The notes beneath the pieces are model-generated. The model worked only from the letters and a program-made list of their open reading frames with translations, searched no databases and had not been told where the DNA came from. 64,000 bases of DNA from Neobacillus sp. PS2-9 (GTDB lineage Bacteria > Bacillota > Bacilli > Bacillales > Cytobacillaceae), in the NCBI RefSeq assembly GCF_030915525.1, contig NZ_CP133269.1, forward strand, positions 149,001 to 213,000, given 5' to 3'. Within the stretch, counting starts at the first letter, position 1; the number at the start of each line of letters is the position of its first letter. Made by a program: the position numbers and the translations under genes. Positions 36,694 through 46,240 of this stretch are shown in pieces.

Positions 36694-36779
36694 AAGGCGG
36701 AAGCGACGTGTAATATCGTGTCCGTTTGAGAGAGAACCTTCAGAGATAAAACAAACGAAAACATGGGAGATGGGAATCG

Positions 36780-37742
36780 ATGGAAAGAAGTTTAACGATG
36801 GAGCTTGTCCGCGTTACAGAGGGAGCTGCCCTGGCATCAGCACGTTGGATGGGCCGCGGGAAAAAAGACGAGGCAGATGGTGCAGCGACAACAGCCATGC
36901 GTGATGTTTTTGACACGGTTCCAATGAAAGGCACCGTTGTAATTGGTGAAGGGGAAATGGATGAAGCCCCAATGCTTTATATCGGGGAAAAACTTGGTAC
37001 AGGCTATGGTCCGCGTGTGGATGTCGCTGTTGACCCGCTTGAAGGAACGAACATTTTAGCGTCAGGTGGCTGGAATGCACTTGCCGTTTTAGCAGTAGCT
37101 GACAATGGCAACCTACTTCATGCCCCAGATATGTACATGGAAAAAATCGCTGTCGGTCCGGAAGCTGTTGGCCTGGTTGACATTAATGCTTCTGTCTTAG
37201 ATAACCTAAAGGCTGTAGCAAAAGCGAAAAACAAGGATATCGAGGACGTAGTAGCAACGGTTTTAAACCGCCCACGTCATGAGCATATTATTGCCCAGCT
37301 TCGTGAAGCAGGTGCGAGAATTAAGTTGATCAATGATGGAGATGTCGCAGGTGCCATTAATACGGCGTTTGATAATACGGGTGTAGATATTTTGTTTGGT
37401 TCCGGTGGTGCGCCTGAGGGTGTTCTTGCAGCGGTAGCCTTGAAATGTCTTGGCGGTGAAATCATGGGTAAACTATTGCCTCAAAATGATGCAGAGCTTG
37501 AGCGCTGTATCAAAATGGGATTAGACGTGAACCGTGTCCTTCGTATGGAAGACCTTGTTAAGGGTGACGATGCTATTTTTGCAGCAACCGGTGTTACAGA
37601 CGGAGAATTACTGCGCGGCGTTCAATTCAAAGGCTCATACGGCTCTACTCATTCAGTCGTCATGCGTGCAAAATCAGGCACAGTCCGCTTCATCGAAGGC
37701 CGTCACAGCTTGAAAAAGAAACCAAACCTAGTAATTAAATAA
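36780..37742 (+). CDS. glpX: Fructose-1,6-bisphosphatase class II GlpX
   Basis: Gluconeogenic phosphatase that converts fructose 1,6-bisphosphate to fructose 6-phosphate. The 320-residue product has metal-binding motifs [15 protein letters not shown] and [11 protein letters not shown], plus [24 protein letters not shown] precedes the ATG. It lies 86 bases after murAB with no terminator, so they may be co-transcribed. Confidence 0.95.
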   Translation: MERSLTMELVRVTEGAALASARWMGRGKKDEADGAATTAMRDVFDTVPMKGTVVIGEGEMDEAPMLYIGEKLGTGYGPRVDVAVDPLEGTNILASGGWNALAVLAVADNGNLLHAPDMYMEKIAVGPEAVGLVDINASVLDNLKAVAKAKNKDIEDVVATVLNRPRHEHIIAQLREAGARIKLINDGDVAGAINTAFDNTGVDILFGSGGAPEGVLAAVALKCLGGEIMGKLLPQNDAELERCIKMGLDVNRVLRMEDLVKGDDAIFAATGVTDGELLRGVQFKGSYGSTHSVVMRAKSGTVRFIEGRHSLKKKPNLVIK

Positions 37743-37759
37743 ATTATTTTATAGAAATT

Positions 37760-37887
37760 GTTGATTGGAGCGGAAGGCGCGAAGACTCCTGTAGGATTAC
37801 GGTTCAGGGGAGACCCCGCAGGCGTAAGCGCCGAGGAGGCTCGCCGAAACGCCCACGGAAAGCGAAGCGCCTGGAGCGGAAATCAAC
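37760..37887. repeat. Palindromic repeat family B, copy 1
   Basis: A 128-bp element with ends GTTGATT / AATCAAC and an internal conserved part (GGAGCGGAAGGCGCGAAG, GGGGAGACCCCGCAGGCG, GAGGAGGCTCGCCGAAACG). Other copies are at 39463, 50731 and 53608. The element lies in the 428-base glpX-rho gap. Confidence 0.9.
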
Positions 37888-37921
37888 TGTAACAGAGCCG
37901 TAAAATAGACATAACTGCAAC

Positions 37922-37959
37922 GGGTGTCAGGCACCAATTCGACTTGGTGTCAGGCACCC
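37922..37959. repeat. Double GGTGTCAGGCACC element, copy 2 (direct arrangement)
   Basis: GGGTGTCAGGCACC and GGTGTCAGGCACCC separated by 10 bases, both in the same direction. Each motif is itself a small palindrome. From 37960 to rho at 38171 only A/T-rich DNA is seen. Confidence 0.8.
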
Positions 37960-38170
37960 TTATATTTCTAACAAAAAATTTAGTTGATTAATTTTTTATT
38001 CACAGGGTAAAATAGTAATTGTTTTTATTATCTTTAATTTCTGCAATTCTATTCATTTCCATTCTACTTCAATCATCAATTCCTCTAATCTCATTACTAT
38101 CTAACAGGAAGATCTCCCGCTATGGAAAAGAAGCGGATTTGATGGAAAAATTCAAAAGTGTGGTGTACTA

Positions 38171-39436
38171 ATGGACTTAACAATTTCAAGTTTAGAAAAT
38201 ATGAAGCTGAAGGAACTTTACGAGCTTGCTCGCGAATTTAAAGTAACTTACTACAGCAAATTAACAAAAAAAGAATTAATCTTTGCTATCCTAAAATCTC
38301 GTGCAGAACAACAGGGGTACTTTTTCATGGAAGGCGTTCTCGAAATTATCCAATCAGAAGGATTCGGATTCTTACGCCCGATTAATTACTCGCCAAGCTC
38401 AGAGGATATTTATATTTCAGCATCCCAAATCCGCCGTTTTGACCTGCGCAATGGGGACAAGGTCTCTGGTAAGGTTCGTCCTCCGAAGGAAAATGAACGT
38501 TACTATGGCTTGCTGCATGTAGAAGCGGTGAACGGAGAAGACCCAGAATCTGCAAAGGAACGAGTCTACTTCCCGGCATTAACGCCTCTTTATCCAGACA
38601 GACAAATGAAGCTCGAAACAACTCCAAAGTATCTTTCTACAAGAATCATGGATGTCGTGGCGCCGGTCGGTTTCGGTCAAAGGGGATTAATTGTTGCTCC
38701 GCCTAAGGCTGGTAAAACGATGCTGTTAAAAGAAATCGCCAACAGCGTTACGACAAATCATCCGGATGTTGAACTGATTGTTTTGTTAATCGATGAGCGT
38801 CCAGAAGAGGTAACCGACATTGAACGTTCGGTTGCGGGGGATGTCGTCAGCTCGACGTTTGACGAAGTGCCTGAAAACCATATTAAAGTGGCCGAGCTCG
38901 TGCTTGACCGTGCGATGCGTTTAGTGGAACATAAGCGCGATGTCGTGATTCTAATGGATAGCATTACACGTCTGGCTCGTGCATACAACTTGGTTATTCC
39001 GCCAAGTGGACGTACACTGTCTGGTGGTATTGATCCTGCGGCGTTCCACCGTCCAAAGCGTTTCTTTGGTGCGGCTCGTAACATTGAAGAGGGCGGAAGC
39101 TTGACGATTCTTGCTACGGCTCTAGTGGAAACAGGTTCACGTATGGACGATGTCATTTATGAAGAATTTAAAGGAACAGGTAACATGGAGCTTCACCTTG
39201 ACCGTGGTCTGGCTGAACGCCGTATTTTCCCTGCGCTTGATATTCGTCGTTCGGGAACGCGTAAGGAAGAATTGCTGATTCCGAAAGATCATTTAGATAA
39301 ACTATGGGCGATCAGAAAGTCCATGTCTGATTCACCAGACTTTGCCGAGCGTTTCCTGAAAAAACTACGCCAAACAAAGTCCAACGAAGAATTTTTCGCC
39401 CAACTTGGGGAAGAGCTAAAAACAAGACGGTCGTAA
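38171..39436 (+). CDS. rho: Transcription termination factor Rho
   Basis: Hexameric RNA-dependent ATPase that ends transcription. The 421-residue product has an N-terminal helical domain, a cold-shock-like RNA-binding domain ([16 protein letters not shown]) and a Walker A in [14 protein letters not shown] (about residues 179-192). Walker B is in [11 protein letters not shown] and the Q-loop region in [16 protein letters not shown]. The Shine-Dalgarno sequence is weak (GTGGTG), unusual for this window and compatible with the autoregulation known for Rho. It is enclosed by two family B palindromes. Confidence 0.97.
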   Translation: MDLTISSLENMKLKELYELAREFKVTYYSKLTKKELIFAILKSRAEQQGYFFMEGVLEIIQSEGFGFLRPINYSPSSEDIYISASQIRRFDLRNGDKVSGKVRPPKENERYYGLLHVEAVNGEDPESAKERVYFPALTPLYPDRQMKLETTPKYLSTRIMDVVAPVGFGQRGLIVAPPKAGKTMLLKEIANSVTTNHPDVELIVLLIDERPEEVTDIERSVAGDVVSSTFDEVPENHIKVAELVLDRAMRLVEHKRDVVILMDSITRLARAYNLVIPPSGRTLSGGIDPAAFHRPKRFFGAARNIEEGGSLTILATALVETGSRMDDVIYEEFKGTGNMELHLDRGLAERRIFPALDIRRSGTRKEELLIPKDHLDKLWAIRKSMSDSPDFAERFLKKLRQTKSNEEFFAQLGEELKTRRS

Positions 39437-39462
39437 ATAAATTACCCATTGGGACAAGCAAC

Positions 39463-39593
39463 CTGTTGATTGGAGTGGAAGGAGCGAAGACTCCTGTGGG
39501 AGTATGGTCCAGGGGAGACCCGCAGGCGCTTTTCGCCGAGGAGGCTCGCCGAAACACCCACGAACCGCTCGCTCCTGGAACGGAAATCAACAG
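39463..39593. repeat. Palindromic repeat family B, copy 2
   Basis: Ends CTGTTGATT / AATCAACAG, beginning 26 bases after the rho stop codon. No separate terminator for rho is seen, so this hairpin may serve as one. Confidence 0.9.
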
Positions 39594-39624
39594 ACTTAGT
39601 TCAAAAAGCCAGCAAATCCCAACT

Positions 39625-39653
39625 TGCAAAAAAAGGGTACCCTTGTTATAATG
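39625..39653 (+). promoter_or_regulatory. Sigma-A promoter of rpmE
   Basis: TTGCAA (39625-39630), 17-base spacer, TATAAT (39648-39653), about 95 bases before the rpmE start. It is one of the strongest promoters in the window. Confidence 0.75.
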
Positions 39654-39749
39654 GGTGCAGTGTGTTTTAAGTAATTCAGTGCCTGTTGAAAGACAAGCAC
39701 CTTATATAACTCTGTTTCGAAAGATTCAGGGCGGAAGGAGATGAAAAGA

Positions 39750-39962
39750 ATGAAAGCAGGAATTCATCCAAATTATAAAACAGTATCGGTGACTTGCGCA
39801 TGTGGTAACACATTCGAAACTGGTTCTGTTAAAAATGAGATCCGTGTTGAAACATGTTCAGAATGTCATCCATTCTATACTGGTCGTCAAAAATTCGCTG
39901 AAGCTGGCGGACGTGTTGACCGTTTCAACAAAAAATACGGCCTTAAGCAACAGCAACAATAA
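39750..39962 (+). CDS. rpmE: Ribosomal protein bL31 (zinc-binding form)
   Basis: A 70-residue protein of the large ribosomal subunit. Cysteines in TCACGN and [12 protein letters not shown] form the zinc site (C+ type), as opposed to the zinc-free YtiA paralogue made in zinc shortage. The ATG at 39750 gives the standard MKAGIHPNY start with AAGGAG at proper distance; an ATG nine bases earlier touches that site. Its own promoter and terminator make it a single-gene unit. Confidence 0.97.
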   Translation: MKAGIHPNYKTVSVTCACGNTFETGSVKNEIRVETCSECHPFYTGRQKFAEAGGRVDRFNKKYGLKQQQQ

Positions 39963-39968
39963 TCGCTC

Positions 39969-40010
39969 AAAACAGGCAAGAAGAAAGTCGGCTTGCCTGT
40001 TTTTTATTGA
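39969..40010 (+). terminator. Rho-independent terminator of rpmE
   Basis: A perfect 12-bp stem AAAACAGGCAAG / CTTGCCTGTTTT with an 11-base loop, followed by TTTATT. Confidence 0.92.
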
Positions 40011-40183
40011 AAAAAATAGGAAATTTCACTTGCCGGCGGCTGGTTAGTTCGGTCGATATAGGGTAAAGTGATATTAATAAGAAGGTAACAGAGTTCTGTT
40101 TAATATAGATCGGCGATACATAGGAAAGTTTGGACAAGTATCGTTAAAAAAGGGTTCGTTTTTATAGGAAGGAGATGCCGTTT

Positions 40184-40801
40184 ATGTATTTAATGAAGCA
40201 AACCGGATGGGTTGAGGTTATCTGCGGCAGTATGTTTTCTGGAAAGTCAGAGGAATTGATACGTCGTGTGAGACGGGCTCAATTCGCGAAGCAAAAAATC
40301 GCTGTGTTTAAGCCGAAAATTGATAATCGCTACAGTGAACAATCCGTAGTCTCCCATAATGGCTCTTCTTTTCATGCGAAGCCAATTTCCCATTCTATAG
40401 AGATTCTTCATCATGTAGAAGCAGATATGGATATTATCGCGATTGATGAAGTGCAGTTTTTTGACGAAGGAATTGTCCGGGTAGTTCAGCAGCTAGCAGA
40501 TAGCGGGCACCGCGTCGTTTGTGCTGGTCTTGATATGGATTTCCGTGGCGAGCCGTTCGCACAAATGCCTGCGTTAATGGCGATTGCCGAGACAGTAACA
40601 AAGCTTCAGGCAGTTTGCACGGTTTGTGGTTCACCATCTAGCCGCACACAGCGCTTGATTGACGGACGTCCGGCATCATACCATGACCCGGTAATCTTGG
40701 TTGGCGCTTCCGAGGCATACGAGCCACGCTGCCGTCACCATCACGAAGTACCAAAAACAGCTTCTTATCGGTCGGTGTTACAAGAAGAAGCAACCAACTA
40801 G
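40184..40801 (+). CDS. tdk: Thymidine kinase
   Basis: Phosphorylates thymidine to dTMP for salvage. The 205-residue product has the P-loop [14 protein letters not shown] (about residues 12-25), DEVQFFDE and the lasso region. Cysteines in CTVCG and a downstream CRHHH form the structural zinc site. The ATG at 40184 (MYLMKQTGW) has AAGGAG nine bases upstream and matches the known N-terminus; the ATG at 40175 directly touches that site. Confidence 0.96.
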   Translation: MYLMKQTGWVEVICGSMFSGKSEELIRRVRRAQFAKQKIAVFKPKIDNRYSEQSVVSHNGSSFHAKPISHSIEILHHVEADMDIIAIDEVQFFDEGIVRVVQQLADSGHRVVCAGLDMDFRGEPFAQMPALMAIAETVTKLQAVCTVCGSPSSRTQRLIDGRPASYHDPVILVGASEAYEPRCRHHHEVPKTASYRSVLQEEATN

Positions 40802-40802
40802 T

Positions 40803-40814
40803 GGGGACTGTCCC
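40803..40814. repeat. Single GGGGACTGTCCC arm, remnant copy 4
   Basis: One palindromic arm of the GGGGACAGTCCCC family, starting two bases after the tdk stop codon. No partner arm is nearby. Confidence 0.65.
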
Positions 40815-40821
40815 AAAAATT

Positions 40822-40855
40822 AAGAGTTCAGGATGAGGTCCTGGCTCTTTTTTGC
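40822..40855 (+). terminator. Rho-independent terminator of tdk
   Basis: AAGAGTTCAGGA / TCCTGGCTCTT with one bulge and one G.U pair, loop TGAGG, then TTTTTT. Confidence 0.78.
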
Positions 40856-40909
40856 GTTATTATGGGGATAGTATAGTAACGAGATTTACCATTGAAAGGG
40901 AGTGGGTGG

Positions 40910-41287
40910 ATGAAAAAATTTGCTTTTTTGTTCGTTTGTTTCTTATTGGTTTTGATGTCGGGCTGTAGCTCAAATGATTTTCAAATTGAGCTACTGACCC
41001 CTAAATCATTTACACCTGAACAGCCTTCTACCATTCAAATTAAAGTCCTGGACAGTGAGGGAAAGCTGGTAACGGGTGCGAAGGTTCGTGCGGATTTAAA
41101 TATGCACATGATGAGTCATGGAGATATTTCCATGAAGGATATGAAAGAAACATCGAACGGTGTGTATACGGGAATCGCTACCTTCGAAATGGAAGGCGAC
41201 TATACGGCCACCATCCAAATTGATGATAACGGTAAAAAGTGGACGGGAGAAAAGAGATTCTCCATTGTTTCTAACCAAGCAAAGTAG
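40910..41287 (+). CDS. YtkA-like domain lipoprotein
   Basis: A 125-residue secreted lipoprotein. The signal peptide ends in the lipobox LMSGC (Cys about residue 18). The mature part is an immunoglobulin-like beta-sandwich of the YtkA/FixH type, with LKVLDSEGKLV-like and MMSHGDISMKDM segments. Met and His residues (NMHMMSHGD) might bind copper, but that is inference. AAAGGGAGTG sets the ATG at 40910. It is an addition relative to the tdk-prfA order recalled from B. subtilis. Confidence 0.78.
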   Translation: MKKFAFLFVCFLLVLMSGCSSNDFQIELLTPKSFTPEQPSTIQIKVLDSEGKLVTGAKVRADLNMHMMSHGDISMKDMKETSNGVYTGIATFEMEGDYTATIQIDDNGKKWTGEKRFSIVSNQAK

Positions 41288-41362
41288 GGAAAGATTTGGA
41301 AGGAATTCACAACGTAACTTCACCTTCTAGACGGGCATGATAGTAGTAATGGGAGGTGTAAG

Positions 41363-41953
41363 ATGCTGAAAAAGTGGATGTTTCTTTCCGTCACAACGTT
41401 ATTTTTAGTAAGTGGTTGTCAGAGCAACCGTGGCGCGAATGAAGAGGTCTATAATTTGAAGAAAGACCGGACGGCACCAAATTTTATGTCCAGCACCCGT
41501 AACAATGCGGATGATCCGGATACGATTGATGATACGGCGACGCCCAAAAATAGGGACATCGTGGATAATATGAGCAACAGCAGCAACGACAAAAATCACC
41601 CTGACAATCTGTCAGACCGCGGCAAAAACAAGCAGCATTTAGTGGAAGATGATATTACGAACCAAAATCCAAATTTCCTTGACCTAAAGAGGACGGGAAG
41701 TGGGTCGGAAGCTGGTGGCGGAAAAAATACGGGTAATGACACTTACAAGGCCAAGCAAGTGATTGCTAAGACAAATGAATTTGTCACTGATTCTGTTTGG
41801 ATTAATGGGGACCGTATGTGGGTGTCTGTTTATAAAAAGGGCATGCTTTCTGATAAAGAAAGAATGGACGCACAAGCACGTCTCCACCGCAAACTTGTAC
41901 AAGCTCTACCGCGCTACAATATCGAAGTTCGTGTAAAAGAAGACCGAAGATAA
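41363..41953 (+). CDS. YhcN/YlaJ family sporulation lipoprotein
   Basis: A 196-residue lipoprotein with lipobox LVSGC (Cys about residue 19), a long low-complexity Asp/Asn-rich middle (about 45-125) and a C-terminal conserved domain. The last contains VWINGDRMWVSVYKK and RLHRKLVQALPRYNIEVRV. Members of this family are found in the forespore or inner spore membrane. GGGAGGTG precedes the ATG. Family assignment is moderately sure. Confidence 0.72.
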   Translation: MLKKWMFLSVTTLFLVSGCQSNRGANEEVYNLKKDRTAPNFMSSTRNNADDPDTIDDTATPKNRDIVDNMSNSSNDKNHPDNLSDRGKNKQHLVEDDITNQNPNFLDLKRTGSGSEAGGGKNTGNDTYKAKQVIAKTNEFVTDSVWINGDRMWVSVYKKGMLSDKERMDAQARLHRKLVQALPRYNIEVRVKEDRR

Positions 41954-41985
41954 CATGCTCTGATTCCAGGGCATGTTTTTATTTG
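41952..41985 (+). terminator. Rho-independent terminator
   Basis: An 11-bp stem AACATGCTCTG / CAGGGCATGTT with loop ATTC, then TTTATTTG; it overlaps the stop codon of the YhcN-like gene. Confidence 0.88.
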
Positions 41986-42046
41986 TATTTTTTTACTGGG
42001 ATTGATAAAATTAGAACAAACGTTCCTTTGGAGAGGGGATTTTCGG

Positions 42047-42514
42047 ATGCAGCTCTATTTTTATAATGAGGGATTTAAACAGGATATCGAACAATATCAA
42101 ATAACAGAAGATCAATTGCGTTTTACAGGAAAGCCCTTAGATTGTATCCTGCTTTCTAAAGAGGAAGTGGATCGCTATTCCATCTTGGCAATGGATGAAA
42201 AACAGCTGGTTACGTATTTTGATTTACATAAAAATGAGGGTGTGAAACCCTACTCTGATAATAAGAATGCGATATTAATTAGAGCTTTTTCAACCGATTC
42301 CCGCCACCTTGGAAAGGGCTACGCCACAAAGGCACTCAAGCTATTACCTGGCTTTGTGAAGGAACACTTTAGTGAAATCAATGAGCTTGTATTAGCGGTG
42401 AATCTGAAAAACGAAGCCGCACAAGGCTTATACAAAAAATGCGGATTTGTGGATGAAGGCGTCAGAAGAATGGGACCAAAAGGAGAATTAATCGTTATGA
42501 GTTTTTATCTTTAA
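42047..42514 (+). CDS. GNAT family N-acetyltransferase
   Basis: A 155-residue acetyltransferase. Motif A is seen in RHLGKGYATKALKLL (about residues 87-101), with the later segment AVNLKNEAAQGLYKKCGF typical of GNAT enzymes. The substrate is unknown. The ATG at 42047 follows GGAGAGGGG; reading from 42002 would add 15 residues without a ribosome binding site. It is a single gene between a terminator and prfA. Confidence 0.83.
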   Translation: MQLYFYNEGFKQDIEQYQITEDQLRFTGKPLDCILLSKEEVDRYSILAMDEKQLVTYFDLHKNEGVKPYSDNKNAILIRAFSTDSRHLGKGYATKALKLLPGFVKEHFSEINELVLAVNLKNEAAQGLYKKCGFVDEGVRRMGPKGELIVMSFYL

Positions 42515-42635
42515 GGGAATTTTCCAAATTTAAAATACTCGATGCAAAAATTTTTTTCCCGCAAATTGGTTTTGACTGTGGTTTTCACCTATACTATAAT
42601 TAGAATGTTATGGACTAAAACTCGAGGTGAATGCT

Positions 42636-43709
42636 GTGTTTGATCGTCTTCAATCTGTGGAAGATCGTTACGAAAAGTTGAATGAACTTTTGAGCGACCC
42701 AGAAATTATTAATGATTCAAAAAAACTTCGTGAATATTCAAAAGAACAATCTGATATACAAGAGACTGTACAAACGTATCGTGAATATAAAGAAGCTCGC
42801 GAACAGCTTCAGGATGCGAAGGCAATGCTTGAAGAAAAGCTCGATGCCGAAATGCGTGAAATGGTAAAAGAAGAAGTGAACGAGCTAGAAGCCCAAATCG
42901 AAGAACTAGAAGCAAAGATGAAGATTCTTCTTATTCCAAAGGATCCGAACGATGACAAAAACGTTATCTTTGAAATCCGCGGGGCTGCGGGCGGAGATGA
43001 AGCGGCTTTGTTTGCTGGTAATTTATATCGCATGTACAGCCGTTATGCGGAAGCACAGGGCTGGAAAACTGACCTCCTTGATGCCAGCCCAACTGGACTT
43101 GGCGGATACAAGGAAATCAGCTTTATGATCAATGGTCAGGGTGCATACTCCAAATTGAAGTATGAGAACGGTGCCCACCGTGTTCAGCGTGTTCCGGAAA
43201 CGGAATCAAGCGGCAGGATTCATACGTCGACGGCAACCGTTGTTTGCTTGCCGGAAGCAGAGGAATTAGAAGTAGAAATCAATGATAAAGATATCCGTTT
43301 TGATGCGTTTGCTTCGAGCGGTGCCGGCGGACAGTCCGTTAACACAACCATGTCAGCCGTTCGCTTAACACACATTCCGACCGGGATCGTTGTTTCGATT
43401 CAGGATGAGAAATCTCAGCATAAAAATAAGGATAAAGCGATGAAAGTCTTACGTGCGCGTATTTATGATAAGTATCAGCAGGAAGCACAAGCTGAGTATG
43501 ATTCCGTGCGTAAATCTGCCGTTGGTACGGGAGACCGTTCTGAGCGGATTCGTACGTATAACTTCCCGCAAAACCGAGTGACTGACCACCGAATCGGCTT
43601 AACGATTCAAAAGCTGGATCAAATCTTGGAAGGTAAGCTTGATGATATCATCGATGCGTTAGTTATGGATGACCAAGCGAGAAGACTGGAAAGTGCATCT
43701 AATGAATAA
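42636..43709 (+). CDS. prfA: Peptide chain release factor 1
   Basis: Recognises UAA and UAG and triggers peptide release. The 357-residue product contains the catalytic GGQ in [12 protein letters not shown] (about residues 229-240) and the codon-recognition region with the PxT-type motif near [10 protein letters not shown]. The GTG at 42636 ([14 protein letters not shown]) fits the family start with GAGGTGA upstream; a GTG at 42627 overlaps that site. The gene end overlaps prmC by eight bases. Confidence 0.97.
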   Translation: MFDRLQSVEDRYEKLNELLSDPEIINDSKKLREYSKEQSDIQETVQTYREYKEAREQLQDAKAMLEEKLDAEMREMVKEEVNELEAQIEELEAKMKILLIPKDPNDDKNVIFEIRGAAGGDEAALFAGNLYRMYSRYAEAQGWKTDLLDASPTGLGGYKEISFMINGQGAYSKLKYENGAHRVQRVPETESSGRIHTSTATVVCLPEAEELEVEINDKDIRFDAFASSGAGGQSVNTTMSAVRLTHIPTGIVVSIQDEKSQHKNKDKAMKVLRARIYDKYQQEAQAEYDSVRKSAVGTGDRSERIRTYNFPQNRVTDHRIGLTIQKLDQILEGKLDDIIDALVMDDQARRLESASNE

Positions 43710-44565
43710 AAAAGGTTTTGAAGCTCTTCATTGGGCTTCTTCTTTTTTAGTTGAGAATAGCCGTGATGAGAATGCAGGGGAGCTGCTTCTTCGTCATTTC
43801 AGTGGTATGTCACGGGCACAGTTGTTTGCGAATATCCGCGATGAGTTAGCTCCAGGTGTGTGGGAAGTCTTTGAAAAAGCAGTCCGTGAGCATGTTGCGG
43901 GTGTTCCGGTGCAATACATTATCGGCTCAGAGGATTTTTACGGACGTGAGTTTATTGTGAATGAAGAGGTACTGATCCCAAGACCGGAGACGGAAGAGTT
44001 GGTGGAAGGAACTCTTCAGCTAATCAAACGACTTTTCAGTGAAAAACAAGAAATTAGGCTCGTTGATATTGGTACCGGCAGTGGGGCAATTGCGATTAGC
44101 ATGAAGCTTGAACAGCCTGCACTAACGGTTTTTGCTTCTGATATTGCTGAAGAATCGTTGAAGGTGGCGCAGGAAAACGCACTTCGACTACAGGCGGACG
44201 TCGAGTTTGTCCAAGGTGACTTGCTGAAGCCGTTTATCGGAGGAGCGTTTGATGTGGTGATGTCAAATCCGCCGTATATTCCGACTGGTGATATTGTGAC
44301 GATGTCGGAAGTGGTAACGGAGCATGAGCCTCATCGTGCGTTGTTTGCTGGGGAGGACGGCTTGGACTTTTACCGGCGCTTTATGGTGGAGCTCCCACAG
44401 GTACTGGCGCCGTGCGCGTTAGTATGTTTCGAAATTGGGGCCGGTCAGGGCGAAGCGGTAGCGGAGCTTTTTCGAAAAGCGTTCTCGAATGTGAAGGTTG
44501 AAGTGGTCAATGATATTAACGGCAAGGACCGAATGGTATTTGCAGAAATCGGCTTCGGGGCTTAG
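43702..44565 (+). CDS. prmC: Release factor glutamine methyltransferase
   Basis: SAM-dependent enzyme that methylates the Gln of the GGQ motif in release factors. The 287-residue product has an N-terminal helical domain, [14 protein letters not shown] (SAM binding, about residues 115-128) and the substrate motif NPPYIP (about 190-195). The ATG at 43702 overlaps the last eight bases of prfA, its own substrate's gene, indicating coupled translation. Confidence 0.96.
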   Translation: MNKKGFEALHWASSFLVENSRDENAGELLLRHFSGMSRAQLFANIRDELAPGVWEVFEKAVREHVAGVPVQYIIGSEDFYGREFIVNEEVLIPRPETEELVEGTLQLIKRLFSEKQEIRLVDIGTGSGAIAISMKLEQPALTVFASDIAEESLKVAQENALRLQADVEFVQGDLLKPFIGGAFDVVMSNPPYIPTGDIVTMSEVVTEHEPHRALFAGEDGLDFYRRFMVELPQVLAPCALVCFEIGAGQGEAVAELFRKAFSNVKVEVVNDINGKDRMVFAEIGFGA

Positions 44566-44583
44566 TGCCTCGAAGTTTTTTGT
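44553..44583 (+). terminator. Terminator overlapping the prmC stop codon
   Basis: A 9-bp stem CTTCGGGGC / GCCTCGAAG (one G.U), with the TAG stop codon inside the loop, then TTTTTT. Confidence 0.8.
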
Positions 44584-44634
44584 TTTATGGAGGTTTTTAA
44601 TACTCTACCAAAGGATGACTTGACAATGTAAGGG

Positions 44635-44980
44635 ATAGCGATGGTAAGTGTCTACGTGCTCGAAAAGGTAGTAGTAAAAAGGGAAAGGTCGCATAGGAAG
44701 TGTCTATGAGCCCGAAAAGGCAGAGGGAAAAAGGAAAAGGTCGCGTAGGAAGCGTCTATGAACCCGAAAAGGCAGAGGGAAAAAGGAAAAGGTCGCGTAG
44801 GAAGTGTCTATGAGCCCGAAAAGGCAGAGGGAAAAAGGAAAAGGTCGCGTAGGAAGTGTCTATGAGCCCGAAAAGGCAGAAGGAAAAAGGAAAAGGTAGC
44901 ATAGGAAGTGTCTATGAACCCGAAAAAGCAGATGGACAAAGGAAAAGGTCACGTAGGAAGTGTCTACGAGCCCCAAATTG
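44635..44980. repeat. 52-bp tandem repeat, about six and a half units
   Basis: GGTCGCGTAGGAAGTGTCTA recurs at 44687, 44739, 44791, 44843, 44895 and 44947, exactly 52 bp apart. A more diverged unit precedes it (from 44635) and a partial one ends it. The second half is purine-rich (CCCGAAAAGGCAGAGGGAAA). 52 is not a multiple of 3, so it is not coding. It fills most of the 565-base gap between prmC and spoIIR; the rest (to 45130) is A/T-rich. Confidence 0.95.
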
Positions 44981-45130
44981 CGGTTCAGCAACTGGTTCGG
45001 TCACGTAGCCTAATAGCTGCTAGTACAGCAACTCGTTGTTCTTATGAAAAAATAGCATTTTTTATCATTTTACTAGTTTAAGATTCTGGCAATCTGTCCA
45101 CAATGAAGATATCGAAGGGACGGTGCTGAG

Positions 45131-45952
45131 ATGAGAAGCAAGTTAGTTGTTTGGGGATATTTAGTGGTTTTATCGTTAGGGACAATCCTAAGTTTATATA
45201 TGCCGAAGACGGAAGCTGCAGCGAAGGAGTCGATTGTGATTCCAGGGGAGGCGATTCGCCTCAGAATTCTAGCAAATAGTGATTTAGAATCAGACCAAGC
45301 GATTAAGCGTAAGGTACGGGATGCGGTGAATGCGCAGATCACCCTGTGGGTTCAGGATTTAACATCAATGGAAAAAGCAAGAACGGTCATCAATTCGAAG
45401 CTTCCAGAAATTCAAGAGATTGCGGAAAGGACCGTACGTGAGCAAGGTTCTGACCAGTCGGTAAAAGTAGAGTTTGGCAAGGTACAGTTTCCAACGAAGC
45501 TTTATGGACAGTTTTTATATCCAGCAGGCGAGTATCAAGCGATCTTGATTACTCTTGGTAAGGGTGAAGGAGCGAACTGGTGGTGCGTGCTTTATCCACC
45601 ATTATGCTTTCTCGATTTTTCAAATGGTGTGGCTGTGAGTAACGGGTTTGAGGAAGAGAAAACGGCGAAGGCTGAGATGGCAGCAGATAAAGAAGTGGAG
45701 CCGAAAGCGGAGGCAAAGCAGGATCAAGAAGTGGAAGCGTTGGTTGATCATAAGAAGGTTACAGCGGCTGAAGAGCAAGAAGTAGTCGAGCACAGAAAAA
45801 CGAATGTGGTAGAAAAGGAAGCAGTTAAGAAAGAAGAAAAGAAGACGAAAAAGCAAGTGAAGAAAAATGCACCTGTGTACGCAGAAGAAGATGAAGAGCC
45901 GGTGAAAGTGAAATTCTTCGTAGTGGAAATGTGGGAGAAACTTATGTACTAA
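45131..45952 (+). CDS. spoIIR: Stage II sporulation protein R (SpoIIR)
   Basis: Secreted forespore signal that activates the protease SpoIIGA to process pro-sigma-E in the mother cell. The 273-residue product has an N-terminal signal/anchor helix (about residues 5-27), the conserved part IRLRILANSDLESDQAIKRK and the hallmark GEGANWWCVLYPPLCFLDF (about 146-164). Between this and the usual C-terminal EDEEPVKVKFF there is an extra Lys/Glu-rich stretch (about 178-250). This makes it longer than the roughly 224 residues of B. subtilis. The ribosome binding site is modest. Confidence 0.93.
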   Translation: MRSKLVVWGYLVVLSLGTILSLYMPKTEAAAKESIVIPGEAIRLRILANSDLESDQAIKRKVRDAVNAQITLWVQDLTSMEKARTVINSKLPEIQEIAERTVREQGSDQSVKVEFGKVQFPTKLYGQFLYPAGEYQAILITLGKGEGANWWCVLYPPLCFLDFSNGVAVSNGFEEEKTAKAEMAADKEVEPKAEAKQDQEVEALVDHKKVTAAEEQEVVEHRKTNVVEKEAVKKEEKKTKKQVKKNAPVYAEEDEEPVKVKFFVVEMWEKLMY

Positions 45953-45982
45953 GCCAGTTTCTAGAAGGAGCTGGTTTTTTCA
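45952..45982 (+). terminator. Likely terminator of spoIIR
   Basis: CCAGTTTC / GAAGGAGCTGG forms an imperfect stem with a short loop, then TTTTTT, beginning at the stop codon. Confidence 0.6.
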
Positions 45983-46003
45983 TTATAGGAAAGTATAATT
46001 CGA

Positions 46004-46136
46004 CTTCGAGAATTGTCCAGCTCCAGCGCCTAGCCCCTCGGGTCAAATAACCTTCGGCAATAAAAGTCAAAAGGCGGACTTTTCTTGCCGAAGAACATTT
46101 GCCTGTCGGGGCTGATCGAGGCGCTTACGCTTTTCT
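46004..46136 (-). repeat. Palindromic repeat family A, copy 6 (full length)
   Basis: Same orientation as copy 1; the two share even the outer flank CTTCGAGAATTGTCCAGC. Inner arms CTTCGGCAATAAAAGTC / GACTTTTCTTGCCGAAG pair with one mismatch. Confidence 0.9.
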
Positions 46137-46240
46137 TGTTGCGAAAAAATTTACTAGATTCCCGGAATAGGACTGTTCTATTTTTCCTACCTATTCATAT
46201 TAATAGAGTAGAAAAAGAAAATGAATGAGGTGGAAAAGAG

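Noticed and set aside
39466..39651. ORFs with similar peptides at 39466-39670 and 50738-50920
   Set aside because: The similarity comes from family B repeats, not from protein homology; both lack start signals and lie in palindromes.
44566..45130. Coding potential in the 52-bp repeats
   Set aside because: 52 is not a multiple of 3, stops occur in every frame and no ribosome binding site is seen.
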